Made by a program: the position numbers and the translations under genes
In this document: one piece after another, positions 1 to 12,443 of the stretch
Layout of the letters: every line of letters begins with the position of its first letter
How positions within the stretch are numbered: the first letter of the stretch is position 1
Assembly (NCBI GenBank): GCA_023374025.1
Contig: SIJG01000007.1
Coordinates: 1,097,852 to 1,161,851, forward strand
Direction: 5' to 3'
Origin: Heterodera schachtii
Taxonomy: Eukaryota; Nematoda; Chromadorea; Rhabditida; Heteroderidae
Length of the DNA: 64,000 nucleotides
The notes under the pieces: model-generated
What the model was told of the DNA's origin: nothing
What the model saw: the letters and a program-made list of their open reading frames with translations, nothing else
Database searches by the model: none

Positions 1-1242
1 GGGAGGAAGAGAAAAACAAACGAGAGGAAGAGAGAGCGAAGGAAGGAGAGAAAAACAGAAAAGAGGAAGAGAAAAACAGAGAGGAAGAAGAGAAGAAGAA
101 GGAAGAGGAGACAGAGAGTGTCTTGAAAAGAGAGCAATTAAAGAAAGCAGGAAAAGCGGCGGAAGGGAAAAGAGAGTGGGAGGAAGAGAAAAACAGAAAA
201 GAGGAAGAAGAGAGAGTGAAGGGAGGAGAGGAAAAGAGGAAGGAAGAGGAGACAGAGAGTGTTTTGAAAAGAGAGCAATTGAAAAAGGAAGGAAAAACGG
301 CAGAAGAAAAAAGAGTGTGGGAGAAGGACAGTGCCAACATTGGAGAAAAAGGACAAAAGGAATGGAGGAAAAGGGAGAATGAAAAGGAAAAGGAGGAACG
401 AGAGAAAGAAGAAGGGAAGAAAAGGAAAGAGAAAGGAAGAAAAACGGAAAAGGAAGGGAAGAGAAAGAGAGGAAAAGCCAAAGGGGGAACGAGGAGAAAG
501 AAGAAAGGGAAGAAAAGGAAAGAGAAAGGAAGAAAAACGGAAAAGGAAGGGAAGAGAAAGAGGAGGAAAAGCCAAAGGGGGAAGAGGAGTTAATCATCGA
601 AGAGGAGCAAAAGGGAGCGACGGGAGGCAAAAAGGAAGACAGAAATAGAAAGGACAATTAGTGGTGAAAATGAGCGGAGGGAAAGTGATTTTGGAGAGAG
701 AAGCAGAAGGACCGGCACAGGACAAAGGTAAAAGGGAAAAAGGAAAAAAAGTGCCAAAATAACAACAAAATTAAGTGCCAACGAAATGCGAAGGACAAAG
801 CGCAGAATTGTGGGGCAAACAGCGATTACTGTGCCGACGCATATTACCAGGAACTGATGGAGTTTAATTGTGCCAAAACTTGCAAAGTTTGCCTCAAGGA
901 CATCAAAAATCGACTGAAAGTGCCGCCGGGGCTGAAATTTCCGGCTGAGAAAGAACCGCGGGGAACGGAGGAGAAAAAGCCGGCGCAATGGACGAACAAA
1001 TGCCGCGATTTGAGTGAAAGGTGCCAAAGGCACGCCGAAAGTGCCAATTAAACGTCGCCTTCCCTTTGAGGTGCCAATTTTGGACTCAGCACGGCTTTTG
1101 TGACAGCCGACTGTTCCATCACGACTTGAAAAAGCGCTTCTGCGCATATTCATGCGGACTGTGCCAATCGTCGGACAGTGACAACGGAAAGGCAACACGC
1201 GGCGTAGCGGAAGCGGTGCCATTGACGGAAGACGGACAATGA
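1..1242 (+). CDS. ShKT-domain protein with Lys/Glu-rich N-terminal region (5' partial)
   Basis: The 5' end lies outside the window. Bases 3-590 read open as an extremely Lys/Glu/Arg-rich stretch with an internal near-repeat (the block around 108-150 recurs near 252-300). Two ShKT domains follow. The first (about 807-893) has six cysteines ending in the pattern C-AKT-C-KV-C. The second is completed by removing a 50-nt intron at 1021-1070 (GT...AG), which joins CRDLSER to CQFWTQHGFC and ends FCAYSCGLC, a textbook ShKT spacing. Stop is at about 1240-1242. ShKT modules are common in nematode secreted proteins, where they bind channels or sit beside enzyme domains. The exon structure between 590 and 805 is unresolved because the three frames alternate. 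No signal peptide is visible because the start is missing. The domain call is firm; the link between the charged region and the ShKT part is inferred. Confidence 0.7.
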
Positions 1243-1642
1243 GAAAAAGGGACACGGAAAGATGGAAGGGGAGGAAGCGATCATAAGGGGAATGATCAGA
1301 TGAGAGAATGGATGATCAAAGGAGTAAATCAATCAGAGAGAGTGAAGTGATCAGAGGGGAATGATCAAACAAATTCAAAACGAATTATTTATTATATTAT
1401 TTGAAAAAAGGAAAATTGAAAGCACTAAACAGCTTTAATCTGTCCAAATTTAACAATAATTGGCTTGAAATGATGATAAAAATGAGGTTTAAAAAGTGCG
1501 ACATTGAAGGAATTTCATAAAATTGCGAGTGAATGACTTAATGAGCAGTGATCATTGATCACTCTCTGATCATTGGCACTGATCACTGATCAACCGCCCT
1601 TCTGCTGTTGATGATCAGCAGTTGGCTTCTTCTGCCGACTGA
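1243..1642. other. Intergenic, AT-rich with a cluster of TGATCA palindromes
   Basis: No coding signal is seen. Between about 1550 and 1645 the 6-mer TGATCA or close variants occurs repeatedly (for example around 1553, 1567, 1579, 1586, 1610 and 1640). This is the convergent 3' side of the ShKT gene and the myosin gene. Confidence 0.5.
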
Positions 1643-3338
1643 TCAGTTTGTGTTGCCAATGCTCTCTCTGTCCTCCGTCCTCTTCTCATTCGCCGTTTTC
1701 CCCCCGAGGCTTCCGATTTTCTCCTCCAATTCGTTGACGCGCGAGTCCATCTCCGATTGCTCTTCAAATTGAAATTTCGTTTCGTCATGCTTTCCCTTCA
1801 TTTCAATGCTTTTTCTCACGCGTTAGCAAAACGATTTGGCGCTGTTGGCGTCTGATTTTGCTTTTCAATGCCGCGTTTTCGTCGCGAATGCCCTGCAGCT
1901 CCGTCTGCGCTGTCCGATACTGTGCTTCCCATGTTTCTCCGATTGTGTTCTGAATGGCACTCAGTCGCCCCCCTTTTCTTCCTCTCCACCGAGTTCGAGC
2001 AGTACCTGCGTCTTCTGCAGCCGTTCCAAATGGACCAATTGGCCCATGGCTCTGTCCAATTGCGTCTCCGTCTCGGCCAATTTCGTCTGCAATTGTTCTG
2101 TGCTGCGCTGCGCATTGGCCACTTGTCGAAAGCGACTGTTAAACTGGGAGAGGCCGTAAATATGTGTGCTTATTTGAATAAAGCACCTCATTGGTCAGTT
2201 CGTCCACTTTTTCGGCATGTTTTTTCCTGCAATTTCTTTTTCTTTATTTCCCTTTCTTAATCCCTCTCCCTTTTCTACTTTCCCTCTTTCCTTGTCTCTG
2301 CTTCTTTTCCTATCCTTTTCCCCTCTCTTTCTTTATCTCTGCTTCTTTTTCCCCTCTCTTTCTTTATCTCTGCTTCTTTTTCCCCTCTCTTTCCTTGTCT
2401 TTGCTTCTCTCCCTCTTCCTTTTTACTTTTCCATCGCTATCTCTGCTTCTTTTTCCTCTCTTTCGTCCTCCACTCGTTGTTTCAATGTGCCGTTCTCTCC
2501 GCGCACTTTTCTCATTTCGAATTCCATCCTCTGACTTTGTTCCTGCTCCTTTTTCAGCTCATTCTTCAACGATTCCATTTCGGTATTCAAAGTTCGCAAC
2601 TGTTTGCCCAGTGCGTCGCGGTCCTTCACAAAGGCTCATTAGTTAATTGTTAATTACTTAATAATTACTCCCCCCCTACTTTTACCCTTTCCGAATCTTC
2701 CAACTCTCGACGTGCCATTTGCTTGTACACCTCCAACTCCCGTCGTGCCATCTGTGCGTCCTGTTTCTGCTGCTGCATTTCCCTTTCAAGTGCCGCCGTG
2801 CGTCGTTCCGTTTCATCCGTTCGTTGTGCACTGATGGCATTGTTTTGCTGCTGCTGAATGCCGGAAATGGTGGAGGCGGAGGACGGCGAACGCGTCAAAA
2901 GGCCCGAGTCGGCGGTGGTGGCGAAGGAAGTGAGCTGAAAGGGAAACGGACGAAAAGGGACAGTACCAAATGGCATGACCAAATGTTACCATCGGATTGG
3001 CCGTGCCGTTGTCGTGCCGTCTGAAAAACGAAGACGAAGCGGAGAGAGAAGGGGCGGCGGAATGAACGGACGAATTGCCTGAGGCACTGCGGCGAAGGCC
3101 AGCGGAAAAGGGGTCACTGAGTACGGTGGAAGAAGTCGTGTGGGTACGGTAGGTACGGTAGGGACGATGCAAAGAACCGCCGGCGGAAGAATGGGCGGAC
3201 GAGGCATTGTGCAATGAGTGACGGGCGGTCAACGAACGGCAAACGCCTAGGGGGGGGCAGATTGGGATGAGAAATGGGAGGAGAAAATGTGCCATTGTTA
3301 GGTGAGAGGGGGCGGGGGAGAGAGAGAGAGAGAGGGGG

Positions 3339-3396
<58 letters not shown>

Positions 3397-6300
3397 GGAG
3401 AGAGAGAGAGAGAGGGGGAGAGAGAGAGAGGAGAGAGAGAGAGGGGGGAGGAGAGAGAAAAGTTAGTGGAGAGGAATGGAACGATTGTTAGGGGAAGAGG
3501 AAGAGGAGAAAGAGACTAATGAGTGTCCGTCTGTTTTCTTTGCTCACCTCCTCCCCACCAAAGTCCGAGTCCACGCTTGCTTCTCTGTTGTGATTGTTGC
3601 AGTTGTCCAGCAGCGTCGAATTCGAGCCGACTTTGTCCAGTCGACTGCGACTGCTCGATTTTTGGAGTTGGATTTCGTTTTCCTGGTATTTTGGCAACGT
3701 TACGGCCAAATCACCCACACCCCTTCCACCTTTCGTTCCTCTCCCTTCCTCATTCCTCTCATTTGCCCCCCTTTCCCTTTCACTTTTCACACCCCTTCCT
3801 TTCTCCCCCTTCTCTCCTCTCTCCCCCCATCCCTTCCGTTCACCCTAATCTTCCCTCTCCACTTTACCCATTTCCTCTCCTCTCGTTCCCTCTCCCTTCC
3901 CCATTCTTCCCATTTCCCCCTCTATTTCCCTCTCATCAGCCTTTTCTCCCCCTCCTCCCCTCTCTTCCCCCCTCTGTCTCCATTTTTGCTTCACTTGTGT
4001 CTCCAATTTGCTTCTCAGTTGTGCGTTTTCCCTCTCCGTCCGATTGCATTTTCTTCGACTCTCCTCCAACTGTTCCTGCACTTCGTTCTGTGTCCGTTTG
4101 TGTGCCCTTCTCATCTCCTGCACACACTCCTCCATCTGTGCACTTTTGTCATCCAAATTTCGCTCCAATTTCCGCATTTGCGCTTCTCTCACGCGAAGTT
4201 GTTCCTTCTTAATTGAGTATTTAATGTTGCTTAATTGTCCAAATGAGTGTCGTCCATTTGTCCGTTTTGTCGCCCCTTTGTCCCTACCATTGCGTCCCTT
4301 TTGACGTTTGCCTTGTCCAATTGGTCAGTGATCCGGCAAATCTCCGCCTCCAACTCTTCCACCAACCCCTCCGCCTTTCTTCTGGCACTTTTTTCCGCAT
4401 GGATTTGCGGTTGCATTTCCTAAAGTGCCGGATGTTTCTCCCGTCGCGGCATTTTCCCATTTTTACCCCCAGGCGATCGTTCGCCTCCGACAGGGCCCGG
4501 TTCAGTTCCGCCAGCTGAGTCTGCTGCTCCCGCGTCCTCTCCCTGCTCTGTTCCAATTCCTCCGCTTTGCGGCCCATTTCAGCGCGTATCCGTCGCACTT
4601 CCGCGCCCATTTCGTCCAATTCCACGCGCGCGTTCACTCCCTCCTGCTGCGCCAGTCGCAACGACTCTTCGGCCGACTCGCGCTCAATTCGCTCAACACG
4701 GAACTTTTCGCGGAGCTAAAAAACGGAAAACGGACGGAAATGAATTGAATAAAATAAATGATCACTGATCAATCCCCCCCCCCAATCTATAACTTTGAAA
4801 CTGCCAAAGGGTGGCACATAATCATTAGGCAATTAATTATTGGTCAATCCTTAATCGGCGGCAGGTGGTCGTCGTGCTTTTCCCACCCCCCCCCCCAAAT
4901 GATCTTAAATAATTACCGTCCCCCCCCCCCCCCTCTCACCGTTTCCAATTCCTTTTCCATCGCATTTTTCTCCTCCTCCGTCCGTTCCAATGCTTTTGCG
5001 TGTTCTCCCAAATTGTTGTTCAATCGTACTATTTTCGCGTGTTGGTCGTCGAATTTGCGCTCCATTTTCTCCAGCAGTTCTTCGTTTCGTCTCAATTCCC
5101 CGCTTAATTCCGCCGCTTTTTCTCTGTCGCTTTTCCATTGCTTTTCACTCTTTTAATAATTTAATTTTATTTAATTTCAGTTTTTAATTCTCCCTTTTTT
5201 ACCCTTTCCGTTCGTTCCGCGTTTTCTCTCAGTTCTTTCCGCGCCTTTTCCGCTTCACTCTTCGCTTCCGCTAATTCCATTTGCGTTTTCCCATTTTCCG
5301 CCTCCAATTCGGCCATCCGTCGACGCTCAGAAACAATCGGAAGGAATTGGCGAACGCGCAGCCAAAGGCGAAACCAAAGCCAACGACGGACATGGACAAA
5401 GTGACGGACAGAACATTGGACAACGCGTACAGATAGCCTAAGAAGGAGGACGGAGAAGGCAGTGACTGTTGGCGAAAGATCGCATTTGCAATTTGTTTTC
5501 CCAATGTAATTTGTCTCATTTCGCCATTGGTTCCCCCATTGGTTGGCATTCCGTCTCATTTCGCCATTGGTTGGCATTTCGTCTGACCATTGCTCGCGTC
5601 GTTTTCGGCACTCTTCCGTCGCCTTGGCCCATCTGATCAGTGCTTGCAATTTGCAAATGCTTTCGTTCAGCCTTTCCCTTCTCATGGCTTCCAATTGCGA
5701 GATCAGTCCCACCCGACAGAACACTTTGGCTGCGTCCCAATTGAAACTGTGCCGAATCGACGCCGACGGCGGCGAACAATCGCCGGACGGATTCGCGCGG
5801 GTCGCCCACCGCCGGTGGGACGGACGACGGGCGGAGGATGCGAAAGCGGAGGAGGAAAGGAGCGAAGAGAATGCGATTGGGGTAGCCTTGGCGACAGATA
5901 CGAATGCCCTCCAGCACTCCGTTGCATCTTAAACAACTCAATTGCTAATATCTCGGCTTACCGTAACGGATACCTACCGTAACTGATGCATTACCAACGG
6001 CCCGTCCATTACGAATGGTTGGCGCTGTTGGTTTGGCACAATGCAACGGATGAAATGCGCCTGCGTGTTGCGCAGCGTTCTCAGCAGCGCGGTCAGCTGT
6101 TCCCGGTACACATGGGAAATGGTCGCCTGGGCCATGGCCGACCCCCGGGGCGACGACCCTTTGACGGCACTTTCCCTCCGGGCAAAAAGTTGGGAAGCGA
6201 GCGAATGGGAGGAGGTGGCCAGCAGTTCAAGCAGTGCACCGTCCACCTGTGCACCCTTTTGGGGTATTGCCTATTTGTCAGTGCCAAAACCCACCGCGTC

Positions 6301-9300
6301 TCTGTTCTTCTCCAGCCATCCGTCCACGGAATAACCGACGGGGCCGGCATAATGGGCGATGGTGAAGTGATGGGGGGATGGCACTCTGCTTGATGATGGG
6401 GATATCGTTCAATGCACATGGGAGAAGAACGGCTCATTACCGATTGGATTGTTTGGCCTTGAAAAAGGTGGCCCCGGGAGAAGCGGAGGACAGCCGAAGG
6501 ACGAACTTGTCGAGAAGCGATCTGATCAGAGCCATTCGGCACAATGCACTCCTCTTGCAGCAGCGACAGAATGCCGAGGGGCTGAAATGGCCAAATGACA
6601 AATGCCAAAATGGACGAAGTCGACAGACAACCTTTTCGATCAGATCGATGGTCGGCTGCTAAGTCTCTGCCGAAGTCCTTCGTTTATTGTTTAATGAGTC
6701 ATCGTCCCATTTCAAATGAGTCATTCCCCGTTTCGCCTTACCTTCACAAATTCCCAGCTGATTCCCTCCCGCAAATACTCCTCCTGCTCCCTAATGAACA
6801 TAAATTCGTTGAAAAACTGCTGAAGGCGCTCATTGGTGTAATTAATGCTTAATGGGTGCCACTTTTGGGTTCGGAAGATGGCACTGCCAAACCAAAGCTG
6901 CTCGAATGAATTGCACGGCATTATTTCAAAGCCGGCCATGTCCAACACTCCGACCATTCCGTTGGCCTCTCTTCCGCCGTCCGTTTCATCGCTTTGGTCG
7001 CTCCCTTTTCGGCCGCGCCGTATGGCCGAATTGCACTTGGACAGCACCCACGAGAACAGTCGTTCGTACACGCATTTGGCCAAAGACTGGGCGGCACAAA
7101 GCGTTTTCCGCAACGGCTGCTGAGCGGCGGATGAGCGCGTCACCGACGCGGATGGATGGCTGAACGGATGGGGATTAGTCGAGAGTTGTAAATGTCTCGC
7201 GATTTCAAATTGGTTGGCTTTGCCTGAGTGAGTGCGTCCACCAAAGCATTGGCACGGATGCCGAGCAGTTCAGCCACCGCTTCAACTTCTGTAATTTTTT
7301 GCGGACAAATATATTCTCAGCTGGCAATGAATGCACCTGCCATTTCCTCCACAAAGGAAATGTCCATGCCGTGCCGTTCGCCAAATTGCGCCTCGCCGAT
7401 GAGAACGCACGCCGTGGCCAACTCGCGCACCCATCCCTTCTCCGCGGGGGAGAAGCCGAGCTGATCCAACGCACAGCTGACACAAGCAAACATGGCATTT
7501 TCAAATTATATTTATTTCCAATTTTTGTATTTTTTCGAATTTAAATTTTTCCAATGCCTCCGTTTCGCGACTGCCCTCCGAATCGTCCACAAATTTTGCG
7601 TGCACATTTTCCGCCGCTTTTCCCTGGTTCAAAAATCGAAACCCTTCCGGCCGCGGGTTGTCGCCGCTGTAGGGGTTACGGTAGTCCCAAATGCGGCACA
7701 GTACCCGCGAGGCCTTTTCGGAGCGGAGAAAGTCCGATCGGGTGAACATTTGGTAAAAAATGTGGAAGTTCCGATCGCCCGCATTTTGGCTGACAACGCG
7801 CGATTTTTCAAGTAAATCAAAAAAGGGAAAAAGGGTGATGGAATTTAAAATTGAAAAATAAACTCACAACAATCGATCTGTGCCGACTGAAGTTTTCCCT
7901 CGCGGTCGAAATCAATGCGAACGAATTTGCCCTGGGAAAAAAGGGGGGGGGGGATTTTGATGGGATTTGAGAAAGCATTTGAAAAACTGGGCCAATATTA
8001 GGGTTATCGTTTCCCACCATTCTCGAGCTGTTGTTGTTGTGCACAGTCTGCGCATTGGCAAATGCCTCCAGCGCAGTCCCGGCACTGATCAGTGCCTTTT
8101 CCACCGTTGCGGCTTTCTGCTGATCGGCGCATTCGCTGACTTTGGCATTCCTTTCGGCGATGTCCATCAAATATTCGATTATTCGTTTTGTGTTCTCCGT
8201 TTTCCCGGCACCACTTTCCCCTCTATAAAAATGTTCACATTTCAGATGGGTGCCAGAATGAATTGGTTGTTGCCCTACGTGATCAGAATGGATTGGTTTA
8301 ATCGCGAAGTGCCGTCGCTGACTCCTTCAAAAGCGCTTTGGGCAATTGCGAAAATATGCGGGGGCAAAGTGGCGCCATTGGCATTGGCATAAAGCGAACG
8401 CATTTGGGCAGAGTAAAGGGGTGCCAAAGGGCACCAGGGATTGACAACCACACAGAAAAGGGCGGAATAAGTCTGAAAATGGGCGAAATTGGCGGGAAAG
8501 GGGGGGGGGGGGAGGGACATGGACAAGCCGAAGAGAGTAACGCTGGCGAAGTGCCGCGAGAACGGAGGCGTCGTTTAACTCGCTGAGTTGGCACAAATCG
8601 TGGCAAAAGTGCGACGCACTGACCTTTTGCAGACATTCTCTACGCACTTTCACTTTCTGAATTGCATAAATAACAATGAACATAAGAAGATTTGTGTTCA
8701 TACAAATTTCATTTAAATTAATTTTATTAAAAATAATTTTCGTTTTTTCTTTAAATTCTTTTTAATTTCACAATTTAATTTTTTAATTTTAACCATTTTA
8801 TTATTTTTCAACTATGTATTTTACTATTTTCTTTTCCAAGTGTAAATAAATATATATATATTTTTCCATTTCCCTCATTTCCCTTAGTTAATTAATCATT
8901 CTGTCCCATTACACTCAAAAAACCATTCTCCGCCGTTTAATCTTCGTTCATTTACTTTTCCCCTTTTTTTCTGCTCTGTCCCTTTTTCGTGGTTATTTAT
9001 TTCTGTCTGTTGATCTTCCATCCCTTTTCCCTTCTGCTGATCAGTCAGATCAATGAGTCAATTGAGTGAATATTTCCTCAAAAAAAGTGCATTAAAATCC
9101 CACGTAAAAAGGGGAGAAATTGGAGACATTTGAGGGGGGGGGGGGGCAACTGTTTGGATTTTGATGGAAGGGAAAGGGAATGCCAACCCACAAATGGGGT
9201 GTTTGACGGCGATTTCTCCTTCGATTTCCATTCGAAAGTTCGACCAAATGATGGCATTTGTGCCGTCGTCTTTCCCCCCCCCCCCATTTCCATTTCCCAC

Positions 9301-9860
9301 CAAATTTTCCCTCCTCCGCCGTTCGTCGCCGCTGTCCATCGCCAGAATTTCCACTTCCACTTCTTCTTCTTCATCGTCTTCAGCCTTTTCCTCCGTCCTC
9401 AGTTCACACAATTGAAAGCCTTCCTCCGAATTTGGCACCCAAAATCGCCTTTCCCATCCCTTCTCCATTTTGAGTTTTGCCTCGCGTTCCAACGCTTCTT
9501 CGGTCACCTCCAACAACCTGTAGAAGAACAAATGGCCAATATTTAGCCAATTTTTTTACATGGCATTTTAATGGGAATTTCCCCTTAAAATATATTCAGA
9601 AATTGCCTGCGGCACTCATCCGCCAAATTGGCAAGTTGATCATTGCCCTGGGCAGTGCCATTCTGTCCGCCGCCCTCCGCCAATTGCGCCGCTGGCAGTG
9701 CCCTTGCGGCGACTGTTCGCTTCTCTTCCTTCTCCACTTCCTCTTCTTCTTCCTCCTCCTCTTCGTCAATCTCTTCGTATGAATATTCCTCCTCGTCTTC
9801 CATCACTTCCTCCTCCTCCTCATAATAATGGTCAATGTTCGGCACAGATTGAGCAATCAT
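1643..9860 (-). CDS. Class-II-like (non-muscle type) myosin heavy chain, divergent tail
   Basis: Actin-based motor, read on the minus strand in many exons with 45-60 nt introns. Start ATG is at 9858-9860. An acidic N-terminal extension (about 9590-9860) precedes an SH3-like segment ([14 protein letters not shown], about 9440). The motor contains [14 protein letters not shown] (8580), VVVNPW (8450), the P-loop [12 protein letters not shown] (8205), switch I NNNSSRM (8010), switch II DMAGFE (6930), NSFEQL joined over a 45-nt intron to [21 protein letters not shown] (6340), RCIVPNQQR (6030) and [18 protein letters not shown] (5920). Neck IQ-like segments follow (5700-5580 and about 5340-5440). 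The tail (5330-1640) is interrupted coiled coil, with Ser/Thr-rich non-coiled inserts near 3030-3240 and 3560-3660, which is unusual for class II. The reading frame shifts near 5731, and the DFGxDL motif near 6670 is hard to fit to any splice model. The last exon junction, near 1815, is uncertain. Class assignment is inferred from the motor sequence. Confidence 0.85.
3307..3457. repeat. (GA)n microsatellite inside a myosin intron
   Basis: About 150 bp of almost pure GA/GGGA on the plus strand (TC on the myosin sense strand), broken only by short G runs. It lies between two tail exons, so on the sense strand it forms a long pyrimidine tract. Confidence 0.9.
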
Positions 9861-11089
9861 TTGGTTTTTCTCGAAAATTGCAATTTAAGAAAGACCCCAT
9901 AAATCAACTTGAGAATCCCTCCCTAATAATTAGTCCATTAGGTGGACATTTTCATTGATCACTTCCCAACGATCTCTTCCAAAAACCATCCCCACGGGCA
10001 ATTTTAGTGAGGATTTCGGCCGTGTGATGATGGGATGGATTATCAGCGGTTGTTTAGGTCAGTGGGCGGTAGGCTGGTGGAAGAGTGATGATGACAAATA
10101 CCGCCGGAGGGGGGGGGGGGTGTCAATTATTACGACAATTAACGGAAAAAATCCCACATTTTAAAGAGCAATAAAGGAAGTTCAAAAAACGAGAACAATA
10201 TTTCCTATTTTCTTTGTCTGGTGATTCCATCCCAAAAAAAATAATTGTCCTTTTTCTGACCCCGGCAGTAAATAATGTTTTTGCAGATGTTGACTTTTGA
10301 AGACAAAACCTCGGCGAATTTGGTGGAAAATGACGAGAATTGGGGGGGGGGGGGGGTGGACAAAGAAAAAGCACACGAGGGGACGAAGTGAGGGAAAGAA
10401 AACAGACGGAAACAAAAGAGCAGGCGAAAAACCACACTCTCTCTCTCTCTTCGTCGCTTCCGGCATTAAACGGAAGGAAGCTTTGAATGGATGAATGATC
10501 TGCTCCCACCCCCTCCGTTGGCTTTCGTTTTGCAGCTGTTGCCTCTGAAGAGAGACTCGTGGAGTTTGGTCAAATGGGACTTTTGTGGGGTGTTTTGGTT
10601 GGTTGTTAGGACAAGTGCCGAAAAGAAAGAACAATTACACAAATTTATTAATCAGGGAAGAAATGGGATGGGAAGCAAGGGTCAATAGAGCAACTCGTAC
10701 AATGGCGTCATATAATTTTTCTAATAAAAAAACTTTTAAAATATTCATTTAATTTTTTAGAAAAATTTAAAAAATGGTAAAAATTATTGTACGAGTGTCA
10801 TAACACCGAAAAGTAAAGATCAAAAAAAATTTTAGTGAAAAGAAACAATAATCGAGAAAGAAACAGAAAGGCAGCACAGAAAATAGGGAAACGAAAAAAT
10901 TATAATGCCGAAAAAGATTATGTAAAAGGAACAACAAAAAATGATTGAGCAATTCAGAAAATGGCCTAAATAATTAAAGAAAAAGGAGAGGAACTGTAAA
11001 CACCGAAACAGAATCACTGATTATTATTTGAAAGTCGGATATTCTGAAGCAAAGACGCGGACGCATGAGAATCAGTCAACGGATGCTGA
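9861..11089. other. Intergenic between myosin and cyclin genes
   Basis: No reading frame here shows convincing protein character. The stretch holds G12-type homopolymers near 10115 and 10340. It includes the likely promoter of the minus-strand myosin gene at 9861-10180, but no recognisable motif is visible. Confidence 0.4.
10690..10802. repeat. Short AT-rich inverted-repeat element
   Basis: The arm ACTCGTACAAT near 10694-10704 is repeated inverted as ATTGTACGAGT near 10787-10797, flanking about 80 bp of A/T-rich sequence. It resembles a small MITE. I did not identify a clear target-site duplication. Confidence 0.5.
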
Positions 11090-12346
11090 AAAATAACTCA
11101 AATTATGACAACATTAAAAACCAATTTAAATTTTCAATTCACTCACTCCGACTAAATGGTCGTAGACAGTCTGAAAGATGCCCGTGTACATGTGAATTAT
11201 GTGTTCCGATGGGATGCCAGTGATTCTGAAAGAGCAAAGCAACAGTCCAAAGTCAGTCATCAGTCAATCCAACCGTTGGAGGGAGAACACGACGCTGTTG
11301 ATGAAATCGCGGCCGTGGATGCAAGTGCAGGCGATGCAAATGACGCCGCAGGCGAGCAGTGCGTAGTCGGCTTCAACTTGCAAAATGCGTTCCCTGAAAG
11401 AAGACACTTCCAATTCAATGTTTGAAGCGAATTGACCGAGTCGCAAATTCCGTTCGGTCTCCGTGCACCAACAGCAAAATGCGTCTGTAGAAATCGTCCA
11501 TTCTGAGGAAGACGCAGTCGAGGATGAGCACGGAGTACTCCCAGAGGGAGTCGATGTTCATCTTCAGGTGCGGATTCGCTCGGTCTGTTTGCGAAGAGAA
11601 AAGAACTCGAGCAATAAATTACATTTCCCAACGCATTACAAGTCAAGTTGAGCAGACTTTCGACGTAAGTGATGGGAGTGTTTGCTGAACTCATGCAAAA
11701 GCCAATGGCCATCAGAATGCGAATCTCCGACTTGCGAATGGCGTCGTCGGTGTACGCGTAGCCAAGCGACTGGAGACACGAACGAACCCGCGGCACATTA
11801 AGCGCCTTAAGCGAAAATGTTGGCACAAAGAAATGCCCGGCCATCTCATCATTGTCAGTACAAAGGTGTGCGAACGCATTTTGGAAGCGATTTGAATGCA
11901 CGAAACTGTCCGAAGTGCGACTTGTCTCGACACGGTGGTGAAAATCTTTTCCCAGTCGCGCTCCCTCTGCAGTTCGGTTTTTTTGCCCGGCTTAAGCATC
12001 ACCATGGCATACAAACTTTCGATATGGGCACACATAAAACTGGGCAAAAACAAAACAACCAATCTATTAATACAATTCATTAATTAAAAACGCACTTATT
12101 GAACAGATTCAACGCAATGTATTTGACGTCCTGTGGCAAGCGGAGCCGAAGGCAAATTGTGAAAATGTATTGCACCGTTTTCTGATTGATGAACATTCGG
12201 AACCGATTGTTTTCCAAATTTGCCACCCTATTTCGATTTTCGCTCAAAAGTACGGATAACCAATCGGAAACCAAGTCACCGTGCAGCTGCCCATCTTGCA
12301 CGTCGAAATATGGATCAATGTTCAGATTAAGCGGCTCATTCGTCAT
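11090..12346 (-). CDS. Cyclin N-terminal-domain protein, CNTD1/COSA-1-like
   Basis: Start ATG is at 12344-12346. Exon 1 (to about 12097) encodes VQYIFTICLRLRLPQDVKY, a cyclin-fold helix. Exon 2 (from about 12046) carries the helix around IESLYAMVML and ends ...SKMRSHTF at a GT donor. A roughly 56-nt intron (about 11808-11863, ending TTAAG) leads to ALNVPRVRSCLQSLGYAY and then SEIRILMAIGFC and TPITYVESLLNL. This LGY-Y...SE..IL..L.F order matches the CNTD1 family as I know it. Later short exons (about 11450-11590, 11280-11400 and 11100-11230) complete the second cyclin box. CNTD1 in mammals and COSA-1 in C. elegans mark and stabilise meiotic crossovers. The family call rests on remembered motif order, not on an alignment. 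The gene shares no promoter with its neighbours. Confidence 0.7.
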
Positions 12347-12443
12347 CTAAAGATAAAAACAAATCATGGAATAATTTAAAATTTGGACATTAATCAAAGA
12401 TATTGTACTACCAAAAATTTTGAAGGCCAACCAAACTGGAAGC

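Noticed and set aside
6470..6560. Frameshift in the myosin after CIVPNGSDQ
   Set aside because: A 49-nt phase-0 intron (GTTCGT...TTCAAG) fits, and the following exon joins in phase to HYAGPVGYS.
11800..11870. Apparent frameshift in the cyclin gene near SHTF
   Set aside because: A roughly 56-nt phase-0 intron ending TTAAG resolves it.
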